Shown in pieces: positions 9,092-17,203 of a stretch of DNA of 64,000 bases. The position numbers and the translations under genes were made by a program. Source of the stretch: Deltaproteobacteria bacterium (GTDB lineage Bacteria; Myxococcota_A; Polyangia; Haliangiales; Haliangiaceae); NCBI GenBank assembly GCA_020630875.1, contig JAHDIH010000006.1, positions 62,001 through 126,000 on the forward strand, written 5' to 3'. The notes under the pieces were generated by a model, which saw only the letters and a program-made list of their open reading frames with translations, was not told the origin of the DNA and did no database searches. The stretch's first letter is position 1. Each line of letters begins with the position of its first letter.

Positions 9092-9714
9092 GAGGCACTT
9101 CGTTTCAAAGCAGCGATAAGCTGCGGAGCTAGCGCACGTGCCTGCATTTCTATTGCCGGACGATCCAAGCTTGCCATGTCATCAATTCTTCCAATAATGG
9201 GTAGTTGTCCTTGCGTCGCAATGATGGACTCGGTACTGGGGGTGGAAGGACCATTGAACAGCACTCCCAATATCGGTACGTTTCTTCGTTTCAGCTCAGC
9301 AATCGAAAGCAGTGTGTGATTGATCGAACCCAGGTAGTTTCTAGATACCAGCAGCGCGGGAATCGATAAATGAGAAATTAGGTCCGCAATGGTGTGGTTA
9401 TCATTCAGCGGGACAAGTAACCCTCCAGCACCTTCGACCACCAAATGGTTTGAAACCTCTGGAAGTTTAAAGTCGCGCAGAGATATTGTGACATTTTCTT
9501 TGGCAGCAGCCGCATGCGGCGACATGGGAGCTTGCAATAAGTACCGCTCCGGATGCACGCGACACTCAGTCAGACTCCGAACAAACTCCGTATCTCTTGG
9601 TTCTCCACACTGCACAGGCTTCCAATAGTCAGCCTGAAGCGCAGCCACCACCACAGCGCTCGCTACCGTCTTCCCAACCTCAGTCCCGATTCCCGTAACG
9701 AAAAAAGTGGTCAC
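9088..9714 (-). CDS. bioD: ATP-dependent dethiobiotin synthetase
   Basis: Closes the ureido ring of 7,8-diaminopelargonate with CO2 and ATP, the penultimate step of biotin synthesis, in the cytoplasm. From the GTG at 9714 the protein is 208 residues and opens directly with the P-loop region VTGIGTEVGKT. YWKPVQCG and VVEGAGGLLVPL are the other family motifs. A longer frame with an upstream start would overlap the end of the preceding lipoprotein, so it is rejected. The start is 4 bp after that lipoprotein's stop and the gene end overlaps the NADAR start. No other biotin gene lies in the window. Confidence 0.93.
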   Translation of the reverse strand: MTTFFVTGIGTEVGKTVASAVVVAALQADYWKPVQCGEPRDTEFVRSLTECRVHPERYLLQAPMSPHAAAAKENVTISLRDFKLPEVSNHLVVEGAGGLLVPLNDNHTIADLISHLSIPALLVSRNYLGSINHTLLSIAELKRRNVPILGVLFNGPSTPSTESIIATQGQLPIIGRIDDMASLDRPAIEMQARALAPQLIAALKRSAS

Positions 9715-9718
9715 AAAA

Positions 9719-11002
9719 CTAGATTTCGATGTACTGACCGAACATTTTACATTGGCCAACGTCAGTACATTCTGTGCCATCTGCGCGACGTTTGGTCCAT
9801 GCGACAAAGTAGATGTTATCTCTTACATGCGTAATGGCGGGGCCGTAAGGCAGCGCATTCTCCTCTAGAGTGACCGGTGCTCCAACTTGCAGCTCTTTTC
9901 CATCAAAGGTTAGTGGTGCGTAGATGACTTTGTTCTGTTGTCCTGCCACAATTTCATGCCAGGTAACCACGCCTTCCCCGCCAGGGGCCGTTGCAATAGA
10001 AGCGAGTTGACTTGACTTGCCTGCGGCACCGAGAGTGAGGGTGCCGTCGGTCCCGTCGCTGCGCTGGTAGTTAAGGGTAAGTTGTTCGGTAAGGCTATTT
10101 CTGTGAATCGCTAACGGCGCATATTCCCAGCCGCGCTGGCTAAGCCGCGGTTGACTGCCATTGTCATCAGGTGAAAGGTTCTTGGCAACACCAGACCAAG
10201 AGGTCGCTTCCGAAGCGATTGTAGCTAGCGCGATTGAGGTAGGGGCGTCCGGTGCCTTTTCCGACTTTTCCCAGGTCACCCACAGGTCATCATTGTCATC
10301 GGAAGTGATCTGAGGGTAAACGGCATTGTGAGTGTCTTGCTCTGCAGGGGCCAAGGTGGAGACCAACTCTCCATCGCTATCGAAGGTTTGCACAAATACA
10401 GTGAACCCTTCTGTCACCGCTCGAACGCCAGTAGCAGCAAAACCATCGTTATGTTTGGTAGCTTGCGGAAGCCAATGGTTGACGAGAGCGTCCGATCCAT
10501 CTGCTTGTTTGGTGATGATGTTTTGCTCGCTGTCTTGAACAAAGTCCCCAGCCGAGGCGTCGTATACGCGATAGCCGGCAGCATTGTAGCTTCCTTGCCC
10601 TCCAGATATTCCCCAGGTGATGAACAGTCGGTCGCCGTTCGCTGCAAGACTCGCATCGGCATCATTGTTTCCACCGATGGTGTTTACGCGAAGCGGGTTG
10701 CTTTTCTCACCAGTGCAACCAATCGGTGCGATGAACGTATCGATAAAACTCGCACCTTCTTGTTCGAGACTGTTGTAAGTAGCCCATACTTGGCCATCAA
10801 ACGTGGTGACGCCAATTTGAACTTCTACTGCAGGGTTGATGATGGCTTCAAAGGGTTGACCTAGCAGAACGCCATCTGCGCAAACGGACTTCTCTTCCGT
10901 ACTGGTTTCTCCGCCCGCGCACCCCAAAAATGTTGCAATAATTGCCAGTCTTTTCACCGCCGGAAGGTACCGCAAACCCTTGCTAAGTAAAACAGAATTC
11001 AC
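9719..11002 (-). CDS. Hypothetical lipoprotein with repeated propeller-like strands
   Basis: Secreted lipoprotein of 427 residues, starting at GTG 11002 (GTG 10957 is an alternative just before the hydrophobic core). The signal ends in TFLGCAGG, followed by an acidic/serine linker. The body has recurring strand motifs with a terminal aromatic pair (GQVWATYN, RLFITWG, DLWVTWE, EGVVTWHE, NIYFVAWT) spaced 50-80 residues apart. This suggests a beta-propeller similar to sialidase/BNR-type folds, although the Asp-box itself is not clear. Cys residues cluster at the C-terminus. It is the first gene of a lipoprotein-bioD-NADAR run. Function unknown. Confidence 0.72.
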   Translation of the reverse strand: MNSVLLSKGLRYLPAVKRLAIIATFLGCAGGETSTEEKSVCADGVLLGQPFEAIINPAVEVQIGVTTFDGQVWATYNSLEQEGASFIDTFIAPIGCTGEKSNPLRVNTIGGNNDADASLAANGDRLFITWGISGGQGSYNAAGYRVYDASAGDFVQDSEQNIITKQADGSDALVNHWLPQATKHNDGFAATGVRAVTEGFTVFVQTFDSDGELVSTLAPAEQDTHNAVYPQITSDDNDDLWVTWEKSEKAPDAPTSIALATIASEATSWSGVAKNLSPDDNGSQPRLSQRGWEYAPLAIHRNSLTEQLTLNYQRSDGTDGTLTLGAAGKSSQLASIATAPGGEGVVTWHEIVAGQQNKVIYAPLTFDGKELQVGAPVTLEENALPYGPAITHVRDNIYFVAWTKRRADGTECTDVGQCKMFGQYIEI

Positions 11003-11031
11003 AACGAGTAATGCCTAGTATTTTTGGTAAG

Positions 11032-11634
11032 TTATCCCCCCTTGGGCTTAGGCTCCTCGAGGTGCTCTTCCAACAATCCTAGAATTTGATGTCCATCATT
11101 GCGGAAACGTTGTTTTTGTTTACCGCTTTTGGTCGCTACCGCCCGTCCTAAACTCACAGCGGCAAGCCCGCCGAAAAGGACGGCCATGGGCTTCAGGAAA
11201 CTAACGAACCAACAAAAAAGTGCTACGCTACTGTTAAGAAGTACTTGCCCTGCATCCTCAATGTTCCGATTAAGGAGACACGCTTCTGATACAGTCAACG
11301 CGGTTACGCCTTGAGTCGATTCTACGTAAACGCTTGTGGTTTCGCCCTCGAATACAAATGAATGCTCATTACTTGTGAGTTCACCATCGCCAAAAAGGCT
11401 AAGCAGCGATTTAAAGAGCTTGCCATGATTGGCTTTCGGCAGCGTTCTGCTTAACGAATGTTCGAAAAAGAGTCGATCCTCGTCAGTTGAAAGTTCACCT
11501 CGCGAAGACAGTTTCGCCAAAGCATACCGTTTACGGGTTGCAAGTTCCTTCTTTTCTTGTTGCAGGGCGTCGTTTTCTTTTTGCAAAGCGGCGAGAGTAG
11601 CATTGGCCGCATTAAGCTCGTCCCGATACCCCAT
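11032..11634 (-). CDS. Paralogue 5 of a coiled-coil/two-helix membrane family
   Basis: Last member (200 residues) of the five-gene family in this window. N-terminus MGYRDELNAANATLAALQKE is a heptad-like coiled coil to about residue 50. Then comes the shared domain with RLFFEHSLSRTL, NHGKLFKSLLSLFG and DGELTSNEH (about 57-110), and two hydrophobic helices (about 138-180). A short C-terminal amphipathic helix ends in acidic/proline residues. It lacks one conserved Gly before SFVF and is the most divergent copy. The ATG shares one base with the stop of paralogue 4 (TGATG), so translation is coupled. No similarity to a named family is recognised. Confidence 0.75.
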   Translation of the reverse strand: MGYRDELNAANATLAALQKENDALQQEKKELATRKRYALAKLSSRGELSTDEDRLFFEHSLSRTLPKANHGKLFKSLLSLFGDGELTSNEHSFVFEGETTSVYVESTQGVTALTVSEACLLNRNIEDAGQVLLNSSVALFCWFVSFLKPMAVLFGGLAAVSLGRAVATKSGKQKQRFRNDGHQILGLLEEHLEEPKPKGG

Positions 11635-12233
11635 CAGGACTTGTCTTCCTCGATAAACTCTGTCGCGGCGGCAAGAAGTCTCTTACTCTTTTCTGGAAAT
11701 CGCTTTAGCTGCTTTTTGTGCGTGGGTCTTGCCAGAAAGCACGCCACGGAACCCAGGCCAAAGCCTAAGCTTCCCAACCAGCCAGTTAAGCCGCCATCCA
11801 TCAAATAGGTTACTGAAAAAAGCATCCCGATGGCTGAGACTAAAAGAAACGAAAGGCCTGACACTGGTTTCTCTACGACTGTTAGTTTCTCATTGCCTTC
11901 TTGCGACTCGATAGTCACTTCAAGATTCTTCGTGGTAAAGCGGAAGTACCCTTCCGAGTTATTCGAATCTCCAGGTCCTACCTCCAAATACAACTGCTCA
12001 AGTAATGCTTCGTGTTTGGCCTCAGGCAAATTCCCAACTATTGTGCGCTTAAAAAACAAGTCGTTGCTAACGCTCGAGGCACGTGGTTTGGTGGTGGTCG
12101 TTGGCGAAAGGGACAAAGCTTTAGTTGATACTTCTTTCTTCGCTAGGGCATTCTCTTTGCGAAGCTCGGCGTTTGCTTCTTCAAGTGCAGCAATACTTGC
12201 TCGCGCCGCTTGCAGCTCGTTGTCATAGCTCAC
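11634..12233 (-). CDS. Paralogue 4 of a coiled-coil/two-helix membrane family
   Basis: A 199-residue member of the tandem family. I set the start at GTG 12233 because it gives VSYDNELQAARASIAALEE, matching the MSYRDELxAARA start of the paralogues, with GGAAAG 10 nt upstream; a TTG at 12251 would add six residues. The coiled coil runs to about residue 40. The shared domain reads DLFFKRTIVGNLPEAKHEAL and GYFRFTTKN (about 58-110). Two membrane helices follow, then the C-terminal KRFPEKSKRLLAAATEF helix. It is followed without gap by paralogue 5. Function unknown. Confidence 0.76.
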   Translation of the reverse strand: MSYDNELQAARASIAALEEANAELRKENALAKKEVSTKALSLSPTTTTKPRASSVSNDLFFKRTIVGNLPEAKHEALLEQLYLEVGPGDSNNSEGYFRFTTKNLEVTIESQEGNEKLTVVEKPVSGLSFLLVSAIGMLFSVTYLMDGGLTGWLGSLGFGLGSVACFLARPTHKKQLKRFPEKSKRLLAAATEFIEEDKS

Positions 12234-12451
12234 TTCGGGCCATCTTTCCAAAATCGACTGTTGATGAACCTAGTATATCAAAAAACATCAGTATTCTCTT
12301 CAGAAAGAAAGAAACGCATCAACATGAAATAATAAAGTAGAGATTCAGTCAAAATCGAGAATGACAACAAATGATGCGTTAAGAACCGCGCAGGGGTCGC
12401 CCTTCAAAAAGCGTAACCAGACAGGCTGCCTCTGTTGCCTTTGGGTTTTCT

Positions 12452-13270
12452 TTGTTACTATTTGGTGTGCGCTATCTACTTTTGATATGCTTTTTTTGGG
12501 GCTGCGCGAGTGAAGAATACGCTAGTGACGAGGCAGCTTTCACGTTCCAAGACCTGCGTGTTGAAGAAATTGCAGGGCGTCGCGCTGTAGTGCGATTTGA
12601 TACGTCGGTGCCGACCAGCTGCGACCTTGAATGGGGGCTTGCAGAAGATGTTCTTGATCAAATAGCAACCGATCCAGACATGGCCGAAGGAGAAACGGCA
12701 ATCGACCATGACATTGCACTAGAAGATTTGTCTGCTCTCACCACTTACTACCTTCGTGCTCGTGCGAAAGACCAACAGGGAAACACCGAATATTCAGAAA
12801 CGATTAGTTTTCGAACCTTGTCTGTAGACGACATTGACCCCACTGATGGAAAGACAAACGTGGCACTACTTGATCAAGGAACGGTTGTATCGTCAGTCAG
12901 TAGTAACTGGGCCAACGGCGACAACGACTCGTCGTTCGGCATTCACAATGCTTTTGATGGAGAAATGACCTCAGAGTGGTCCAGTAATGGTGATGGCGAC
13001 ACCGCCTCCGTAACCATTGACTTTGGAGCCGTTCGAGAGCTGTCCTACTTTGCCTACAGGAGCCGAATGATGACCGACGGCACGTCCATTATTTCCAAAG
13101 TGAAAGTAATTGCCAATGGTCAGGAGGTCGGCGTTTACGAAACGCCGGACCATCGCCAGCGCTACGTATTTGAAATTTCGCCGGCGGTATTTACCCAGCA
13201 AGTGACGGTTGAGGCGGTTGAAACCACCGGCGGCAATACCGGCGCTAAAGAGATTCAGTTCTTCGAGTAA
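12452..13270 (+). CDS. Lipoprotein with fibronectin-III-like and discoidin (F5/8 type C-like) domains
   Basis: Secreted lipoprotein, about 272 residues from a TTG at 12452; GTG at 12467 is an equally possible start. The signal ends in FFWGCAS. Residues ~30-125 resemble an Fn3 domain (cf. SALTTYYLRARAKDQQGN and ETISFRTLS). Residues ~140-272 resemble a discoidin/F5-8C carbohydrate-binding domain: SSNWANGD, NAFDGEMTSEWSSNGDGD, VTIDFGAVRELSYFAYRSR. Such proteins usually bind surface glycans. It lies on the plus strand inside a minus-strand cassette of five paralogues, splitting it 3+2, so it may have been inserted or inverted there. Its 3' end is 12 bp from paralogue 3. Confidence 0.78.
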   Translation: MLLFGVRYLLLICFFWGCASEEYASDEAAFTFQDLRVEEIAGRRAVVRFDTSVPTSCDLEWGLAEDVLDQIATDPDMAEGETAIDHDIALEDLSALTTYYLRARAKDQQGNTEYSETISFRTLSVDDIDPTDGKTNVALLDQGTVVSSVSSNWANGDNDSSFGIHNAFDGEMTSEWSSNGDGDTASVTIDFGAVRELSYFAYRSRMMTDGTSIISKVKVIANGQEVGVYETPDHRQRYVFEISPAVFTQQVTVEAVETTGGNTGAKEIQFFE

Positions 13271-13282
13271 TTTTGTAGGGCT

Positions 13283-13855
13283 TTAGAGGCCGGTTTTTAC
13301 TAGGCCAGAAACCAACTCGTCCACTCGTTGCGTTTTTGAAGAGAATTTTTTCTTCTGCAGCTTAGGCTTTAAAATTTTTTCTCTTCCTTCCAGGATGGCA
13401 CCAAGTGGAATGAGCACGATTAGCAGGCTAACGATTAGGTGGGAAGAAATCAAACTGACGCACAGGCCTCCAAAAAGTAGCACTCCGATCAGCTCAGGAA
13501 ATAGGGGCTGGTAATGACAACGTTCGGTGATGGTGAGCTGCACTGAGTCACTTTGAGATTTTACCTCGATTTTGAATTCGTCTCGCGTGAAGCTAAAGAG
13601 TCCATTGGTAGACTCTCTCTGGCCTTCGCCGAACTCCATTTCTATTTGGTCAAGTAACTTTCTGTGTGCTTCTAGAGACAGCGATCCTTCGATGTCAGTA
13701 GCGTAGAAAAGTTCCTCTACTTTCTTTGTCAGAATGCGGGCCTTGCCAAATTCATCATTGCGCTCGGCCAGAGCCTTATCTTTTAGTTTTGCGTTCTCGG
13801 CCTCAAGCGCAGCGATGTTGGCTCGTGCCGCATTAAGTTCGTCCCGATAACTCAT
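13283..13855 (-). CDS. Paralogue 3 of a coiled-coil/two-helix membrane family
   Basis: A 190-residue member of the family, starting MSYRDELNAARANIAALEAE. The coiled-coil region is short (to about residue 35). The shared domain shows ELFYATDIEGSLSLEAH, MEFGEGQ and NGLFSFTRDEFKIEV (about 48-108). Two closely spaced hydrophobic helices (about 120-160) precede KKFSSKTQRVDELVSG at the C-terminus. The start codon overlaps the stop of paralogue 2 by one base (TAATG). N- and C-termini should lie on the same side of the membrane, probably the cytoplasm (inference). Function unknown. Confidence 0.77.
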   Translation of the reverse strand: MSYRDELNAARANIAALEAENAKLKDKALAERNDEFGKARILTKKVEELFYATDIEGSLSLEAHRKLLDQIEMEFGEGQRESTNGLFSFTRDEFKIEVKSQSDSVQLTITERCHYQPLFPELIGVLLFGGLCVSLISSHLIVSLLIVLIPLGAILEGREKILKPKLQKKKFSSKTQRVDELVSGLVKTGL

Positions 13856-14475
13856 TAGGTTTTGTCTCTTTCTATTTCACCTGCGACCAAAGCAAGAACG
13901 CGTTGGGTTCGTTTCTCGAACCTCTTTGGTCGTTTATCGTGGGCTCTTAGCTTGCCAGGGATCGTTGCGCACAATCCGGCAGCGACCAGTCCCATACCGA
14001 AGAAGATTTTCTCGGGAACTCCAGTCAGTATTAGTAACAGTGCTGGCAATGCCAATGCTAGAATAGTCGCCACTAGGCCGCGAATACTATCAGATACACG
14101 TTTGTCCGTGATGGTTAATTCTTCTAGCGCTTTATAATTAGTCAGTTCTATCTGGAAATCATCCTTCTTAAACCGAAATAGTCCAGAAGCGCTGTCAAGT
14201 TCTCCTTCGCCAAACTCATTTTCTAGAAGTTTGAAAAGTGTGCCGTGTCTCTCTTCAGAAAGCGTGCCCTCCAACTCTGCCTTGAAAAACAGCTGGCTGT
14301 CAGTCGTGGTAATGGTTTCCTGCTTGATCGTAAGGGCTAACGCATACTGATGTTCTAGTTTTGCAAGGGCACTGTCATTTTTTAGGTGCTCATTTTCACG
14401 CGCTATGTCGGAATTTTCCTCTTCAAGCGCGACAATTTTTGCTCGCGCTGCTTGGAGTTCGTCCCGATAACTCAT
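13855..14475 (-). CDS. Paralogue 2 of a coiled-coil/two-helix membrane family
   Basis: A 206-residue member and the closest to a family consensus. It has the coiled coil MSYRDELQAARAKIVALEEE to about residue 45. The shared domain has LFFKAELEGTLSEERHGTL, KLLENEFGEGELDSASG and LFRFKKDDFQIEL (about 60-120). Helices are at about 135-180, and the C-terminal KRFEKRTQRVLALVAGEIE is predicted to be helical. The start overlaps the stop of paralogue 1 by four bases (ATGA) and the stop overlaps the start of paralogue 3, so the three are a translationally coupled unit. I know no named family with this architecture. Confidence 0.78.
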   Translation of the reverse strand: MSYRDELQAARAKIVALEEENSDIARENEHLKNDSALAKLEHQYALALTIKQETITTTDSQLFFKAELEGTLSEERHGTLFKLLENEFGEGELDSASGLFRFKKDDFQIELTNYKALEELTITDKRVSDSIRGLVATILALALPALLLILTGVPEKIFFGMGLVAAGLCATIPGKLRAHDKRPKRFEKRTQRVLALVAGEIERDKT

Positions 14476-15125
14476 TGGGTCTCATCCACACTGATGGTCG
14501 TGGAGAGCAAATTAAGAACGCGCTCAGTTTTGGTAACAAAACGCTTATGTTGTTTTCGACTCTTCAGAAGGGTACGAGCATTGAAAAGTCCGCAGGTCGC
14601 CAATACCGTTGCGCCAAACATTGCAGGGATAAGCCTGGTACGAAATAGCATTAGAGAGCAAATGCCGTAAAAAATAGTAGATAGCATGAGGCCAACGTCA
14701 ACAAAAGCGCTCTTTGTAATGCGCGTCTCTTTGATTGTCAGCTTTTGCCCTTTGTCATTCTGGATTATTTCAACCTGAATACCTTTTTCCAAAAACTTGT
14801 ATGGATTTTTGGTCCTAAACCTGAAAAATCCAGGCGCGCTATCAAGATCGCCCTGACCAAACTCAATTTTTAGAAGTTTTAACAGGGTGTTGTGTTTCTC
14901 TACCTCAAGAGTTCCAATAATGGTTTTTGTGAAAGTGAGTCGGTCGCTATTCTTGGCTAAAGCATGAGGTTTTGCGGTAGAGAGTAATGCATCGTCCTCT
15001 TCCACTTTGGCGAGCGCATCATCTTTTTTAAGGTTTTCGTTTTCCTCTTTAAGCTCAGCATTTTTCTTTTCCAGCTCGGCAACTCTGGCCCTAGCAGCGT
15101 CCACTTCGCTTCGGTAACCGCTCAC
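14472..15125 (-). CDS. Paralogue 1 of a coiled-coil/two-helix membrane family
   Basis: First and longest member (217 residues), starting at GTG 15125. The N-terminus is a strongly charged coiled coil (AELEKKNAELKEENENLKK, about 16-34). The shared domain (RLTFTKTIIGTLEVEKH, KIEFGQGDLDSAPGFFRF, about 62-105) contains an insertion before the IQVEII strand compared with the paralogues. Two membrane helices (about 142-178) and the C-terminal KRFVTKTERVLNLLS helix complete the common layout. It heads the minus-strand unit; its promoter must lie in the 15126-15221 gap shared with the divergent mtaB. Confidence 0.77.
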   Translation of the reverse strand: MSGYRSEVDAARARVAELEKKNAELKEENENLKKDDALAKVEEDDALLSTAKPHALAKNSDRLTFTKTIIGTLEVEKHNTLLKLLKIEFGQGDLDSAPGFFRFRTKNPYKFLEKGIQVEIIQNDKGQKLTIKETRITKSAFVDVGLMLSTIFYGICSLMLFRTRLIPAMFGATVLATCGLFNARTLLKSRKQHKRFVTKTERVLNLLSTTISVDETQ

Positions 15126-15221
15126 CTGGATAGGGTAGCAGCGGAATGCTTACTGGTGGCAGCCCGTCACGCATTAAATCCTTGATTTGCCGCGTCATTT
15201 CCGTAGTATTCGGGAGTGCGA

Positions 15222-16487
15222 GTGTACCTGTCAGCTCTTGGATGCCGACTCAACGAGTCGGAGTTATCCACGTGGAAGCGTGAGTTTTTGCAATCCGGCG
15301 CCCAGGTCGCCTCGAGCGCAAGTGACGCGGATGTGGTGGTCGTTAACACGTGCGCGGTGACGAGCGAAGCGGTCAAGAAATCCCGTAAGCTTGCCGCCAA
15401 GCTTACCAAAGAGAATCCCGCCTCGCAGTTGGTATTGACTGGCTGCTTTGCGGCCCTTGAGCCTGAAAAAGCCAAAGCCATGACTGGTGCCGCGTTGATT
15501 GTGGCCAACCGAGACAAAGATAAGTTGGTGCAGCTTTCCATGGAAGCATTTGACGCCACTCCAGCGAAAGCTCCGCAGGTTTCTCTGCCGGTACTATCTC
15601 GAGACGAGTTGGGGCATCGAACCCGTGCGTTTATTAAGGTGCAAGATGGCTGTCGCAACAAGTGCAGCTTTTGCATTGTCACCGTCGCCAGAGGCGAGGA
15701 AAAAAGCCGCCACCTTGCAGACATCGTAGAAGAAGTACGACTTCTTGAATCAGAAGGGGTGAAAGAAGTGGTGCTCACCGGCGTCCACCTTGGCGGCTAT
15801 GGTCACGACTTGGATACGGACTTGAGGACGTTGGTCCAGAAAGTTTTAGCTCACACCACCGTTGCCAGAGTGCGCCTTTCTTCTCTGGAGCCTTGGGACT
15901 TACCTGAAGGGTTCTGGCAACTATGGGACAATCCAAGACTGCAACCGCATTTGCACCTTCCTTTGCAAAGCGGCAGCGAAACCGTACTTCGCCGAATGTC
16001 CCGACGCTGCTTTACCAAAGATTTTAGGGCGCTCGTCGATGGCGCGCGCACTGCCATACCCAACTTAAACATCACAACCGATCTCATTGTTGGTTTTCCC
16101 GGAGAAACAGAGCAAGAGTTTAAAGACTCTCATGACTACGTAAAGTCCATTGGTTTTGGTCACGTCCACACGTTTCCTTATTCTGCAAGAGAAGGTACTC
16201 GGGCGGCCAAGCTTCCTGGAGCACTTGAAAAAAAGGTTAAGAAAGAGCGGAGCCGCATCATGCGCGAACTAGCCGCCGATATGCAAAAGGAGTGGCTGCA
16301 GCGTCAAGTGGGACGAACGACCGACGTTTTATGGGAAGCTTCCAGCGAAAAAGGCGGCATGGTTGGTTACACAGATAACTATTTCCGCGCACGGCTGCCG
16401 ATTGATGGCGCTGTCGTCCGAAACCAAATTTCTAAAGTGTCTATCGATAGCGCAACCGAGTCAGAGCTAGTAGTCTCGCTTTTGTAG
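15222..16487 (+). CDS. mtaB: tRNA (N6-threonylcarbamoyl-A37) C2-methylthiotransferase MtaB
   Basis: Radical-SAM methylthiotransferase that converts t6A37 to ms2t6A37 in tRNAs reading ANN codons. I chose GTG 15222 because GGGAG (15212-15216) lies 5 nt upstream; GTG at 15216 overlaps that site and adds two residues. About 421 residues. The N-terminal UPF0004 domain has three cluster Cys (SALGCRLNE, VVNTCAVTSEA, LTGCFAALEPEKA). The radical-SAM CxxxCxxC is in QDGCRNKCSFCIV (about residue 145), and a TRAM-like domain is C-terminal. It shares one base with the downstream aat start. Confidence 0.94.
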   Translation: MYLSALGCRLNESELSTWKREFLQSGAQVASSASDADVVVVNTCAVTSEAVKKSRKLAAKLTKENPASQLVLTGCFAALEPEKAKAMTGAALIVANRDKDKLVQLSMEAFDATPAKAPQVSLPVLSRDELGHRTRAFIKVQDGCRNKCSFCIVTVARGEEKSRHLADIVEEVRLLESEGVKEVVLTGVHLGGYGHDLDTDLRTLVQKVLAHTTVARVRLSSLEPWDLPEGFWQLWDNPRLQPHLHLPLQSGSETVLRRMSRRCFTKDFRALVDGARTAIPNLNITTDLIVGFPGETEQEFKDSHDYVKSIGFGHVHTFPYSAREGTRAAKLPGALEKKVKKERSRIMRELAADMQKEWLQRQVGRTTDVLWEASSEKGGMVGYTDNYFRARLPIDGAVVRNQISKVSIDSATESELVVSLL

Positions 16488-17203
16488 TGCCGGTTTACCA
16501 GCTTGACGAAAGGGTCCTCTTTCCCGACCCAAGAGAAGCCAACGAAAGTGGTGTCATTGCGGTGGGGGGAGACCTGTCTGTAGAACGATTGGTACTAGCC
16601 TACCAGATGGGAATTTTCCCATGGTTTTCAGAAGGAATGCCGATTATATGGCACTGTCCGGAAGAGCGCATGGTCATACCGCTCGCCGAAGCTCATGTTG
16701 GCAAAAAGATCCGACAACTCGTGCGTAACCATCAATGGCGAATCACGATGGATCAAAGTTTTTCACAAGTGATTGGCGCGTGCTCCAAAGTGCCACGTGA
16801 TGACCAAGACGGTACATGGATTACGGGTGACATGCATCACGCCTATTGCGCCCTTCACGAAAGAGGCTTTGCTCATTCGGTCGAGGTTTGGGAGCTCGAC
16901 AAGCTGGTTGGCGGACTTTATGGCGTAAGTCTCGGTAGCTATTTCTTTGGCGAGTCGATGTTTTCGAAAGCAAGCGGTTCCTCCAAGGTCGCCTTTACTT
17001 ACCTTTTGGCTCAGCTACGCAAGTGGAACTTTTCTTTCGTGGACTGCCAAGTTTACACCGAACATCTTGCTCGGTTCGGTGGTGTTGAAGTTTCCAGAGA
17101 GAACTTCCTTGCAGGATTGCAACAAAATTTGCATGACACGACCCGACAAGGTCCTTGGCAATTTGACGATGACGTAGTAGAAAATCCGCTAGGGTTTATT
17201 TAG
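16487..17203 (+). CDS. aat: Leucyl/phenylalanyl-tRNA--protein transferase
   Basis: Transfers Leu or Phe from aminoacyl-tRNA to N-terminal Lys/Arg of proteins, marking them for ClpS/ClpAP degradation (N-end rule). 238 residues. Family motifs are FPDPREANESGVIAVGGDL (about 12-30), YQMGIFPWF, the Trp/Glu of IIWHCPEERMV, and GGLYGVSLGSYFFGESMFS (about 145-163). The GTG start overlaps the mtaB stop by one base (TAGTG), so it is translationally coupled. The gene end overlaps by 4 bp the stop of the convergent hypothetical gene at 17200. Confidence 0.95.
   Translation: MPVYQLDERVLFPDPREANESGVIAVGGDLSVERLVLAYQMGIFPWFSEGMPIIWHCPEERMVIPLAEAHVGKKIRQLVRNHQWRITMDQSFSQVIGACSKVPRDDQDGTWITGDMHHAYCALHERGFAHSVEVWELDKLVGGLYGVSLGSYFFGESMFSKASGSSKVAFTYLLAQLRKWNFSFVDCQVYTEHLARFGGVEVSRENFLAGLQQNLHDTTRQGPWQFDDDVVENPLGFI

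Noticed and set aside
12313-12380. 9-bp inverted repeat AACGCATCA / TGATGCGTT in the gap before the discoidin lipoprotein
   Set aside because: The loop is about 50 nt and AT-rich with no further structure seen; the ~200-bp gap shows no small gene I can support.
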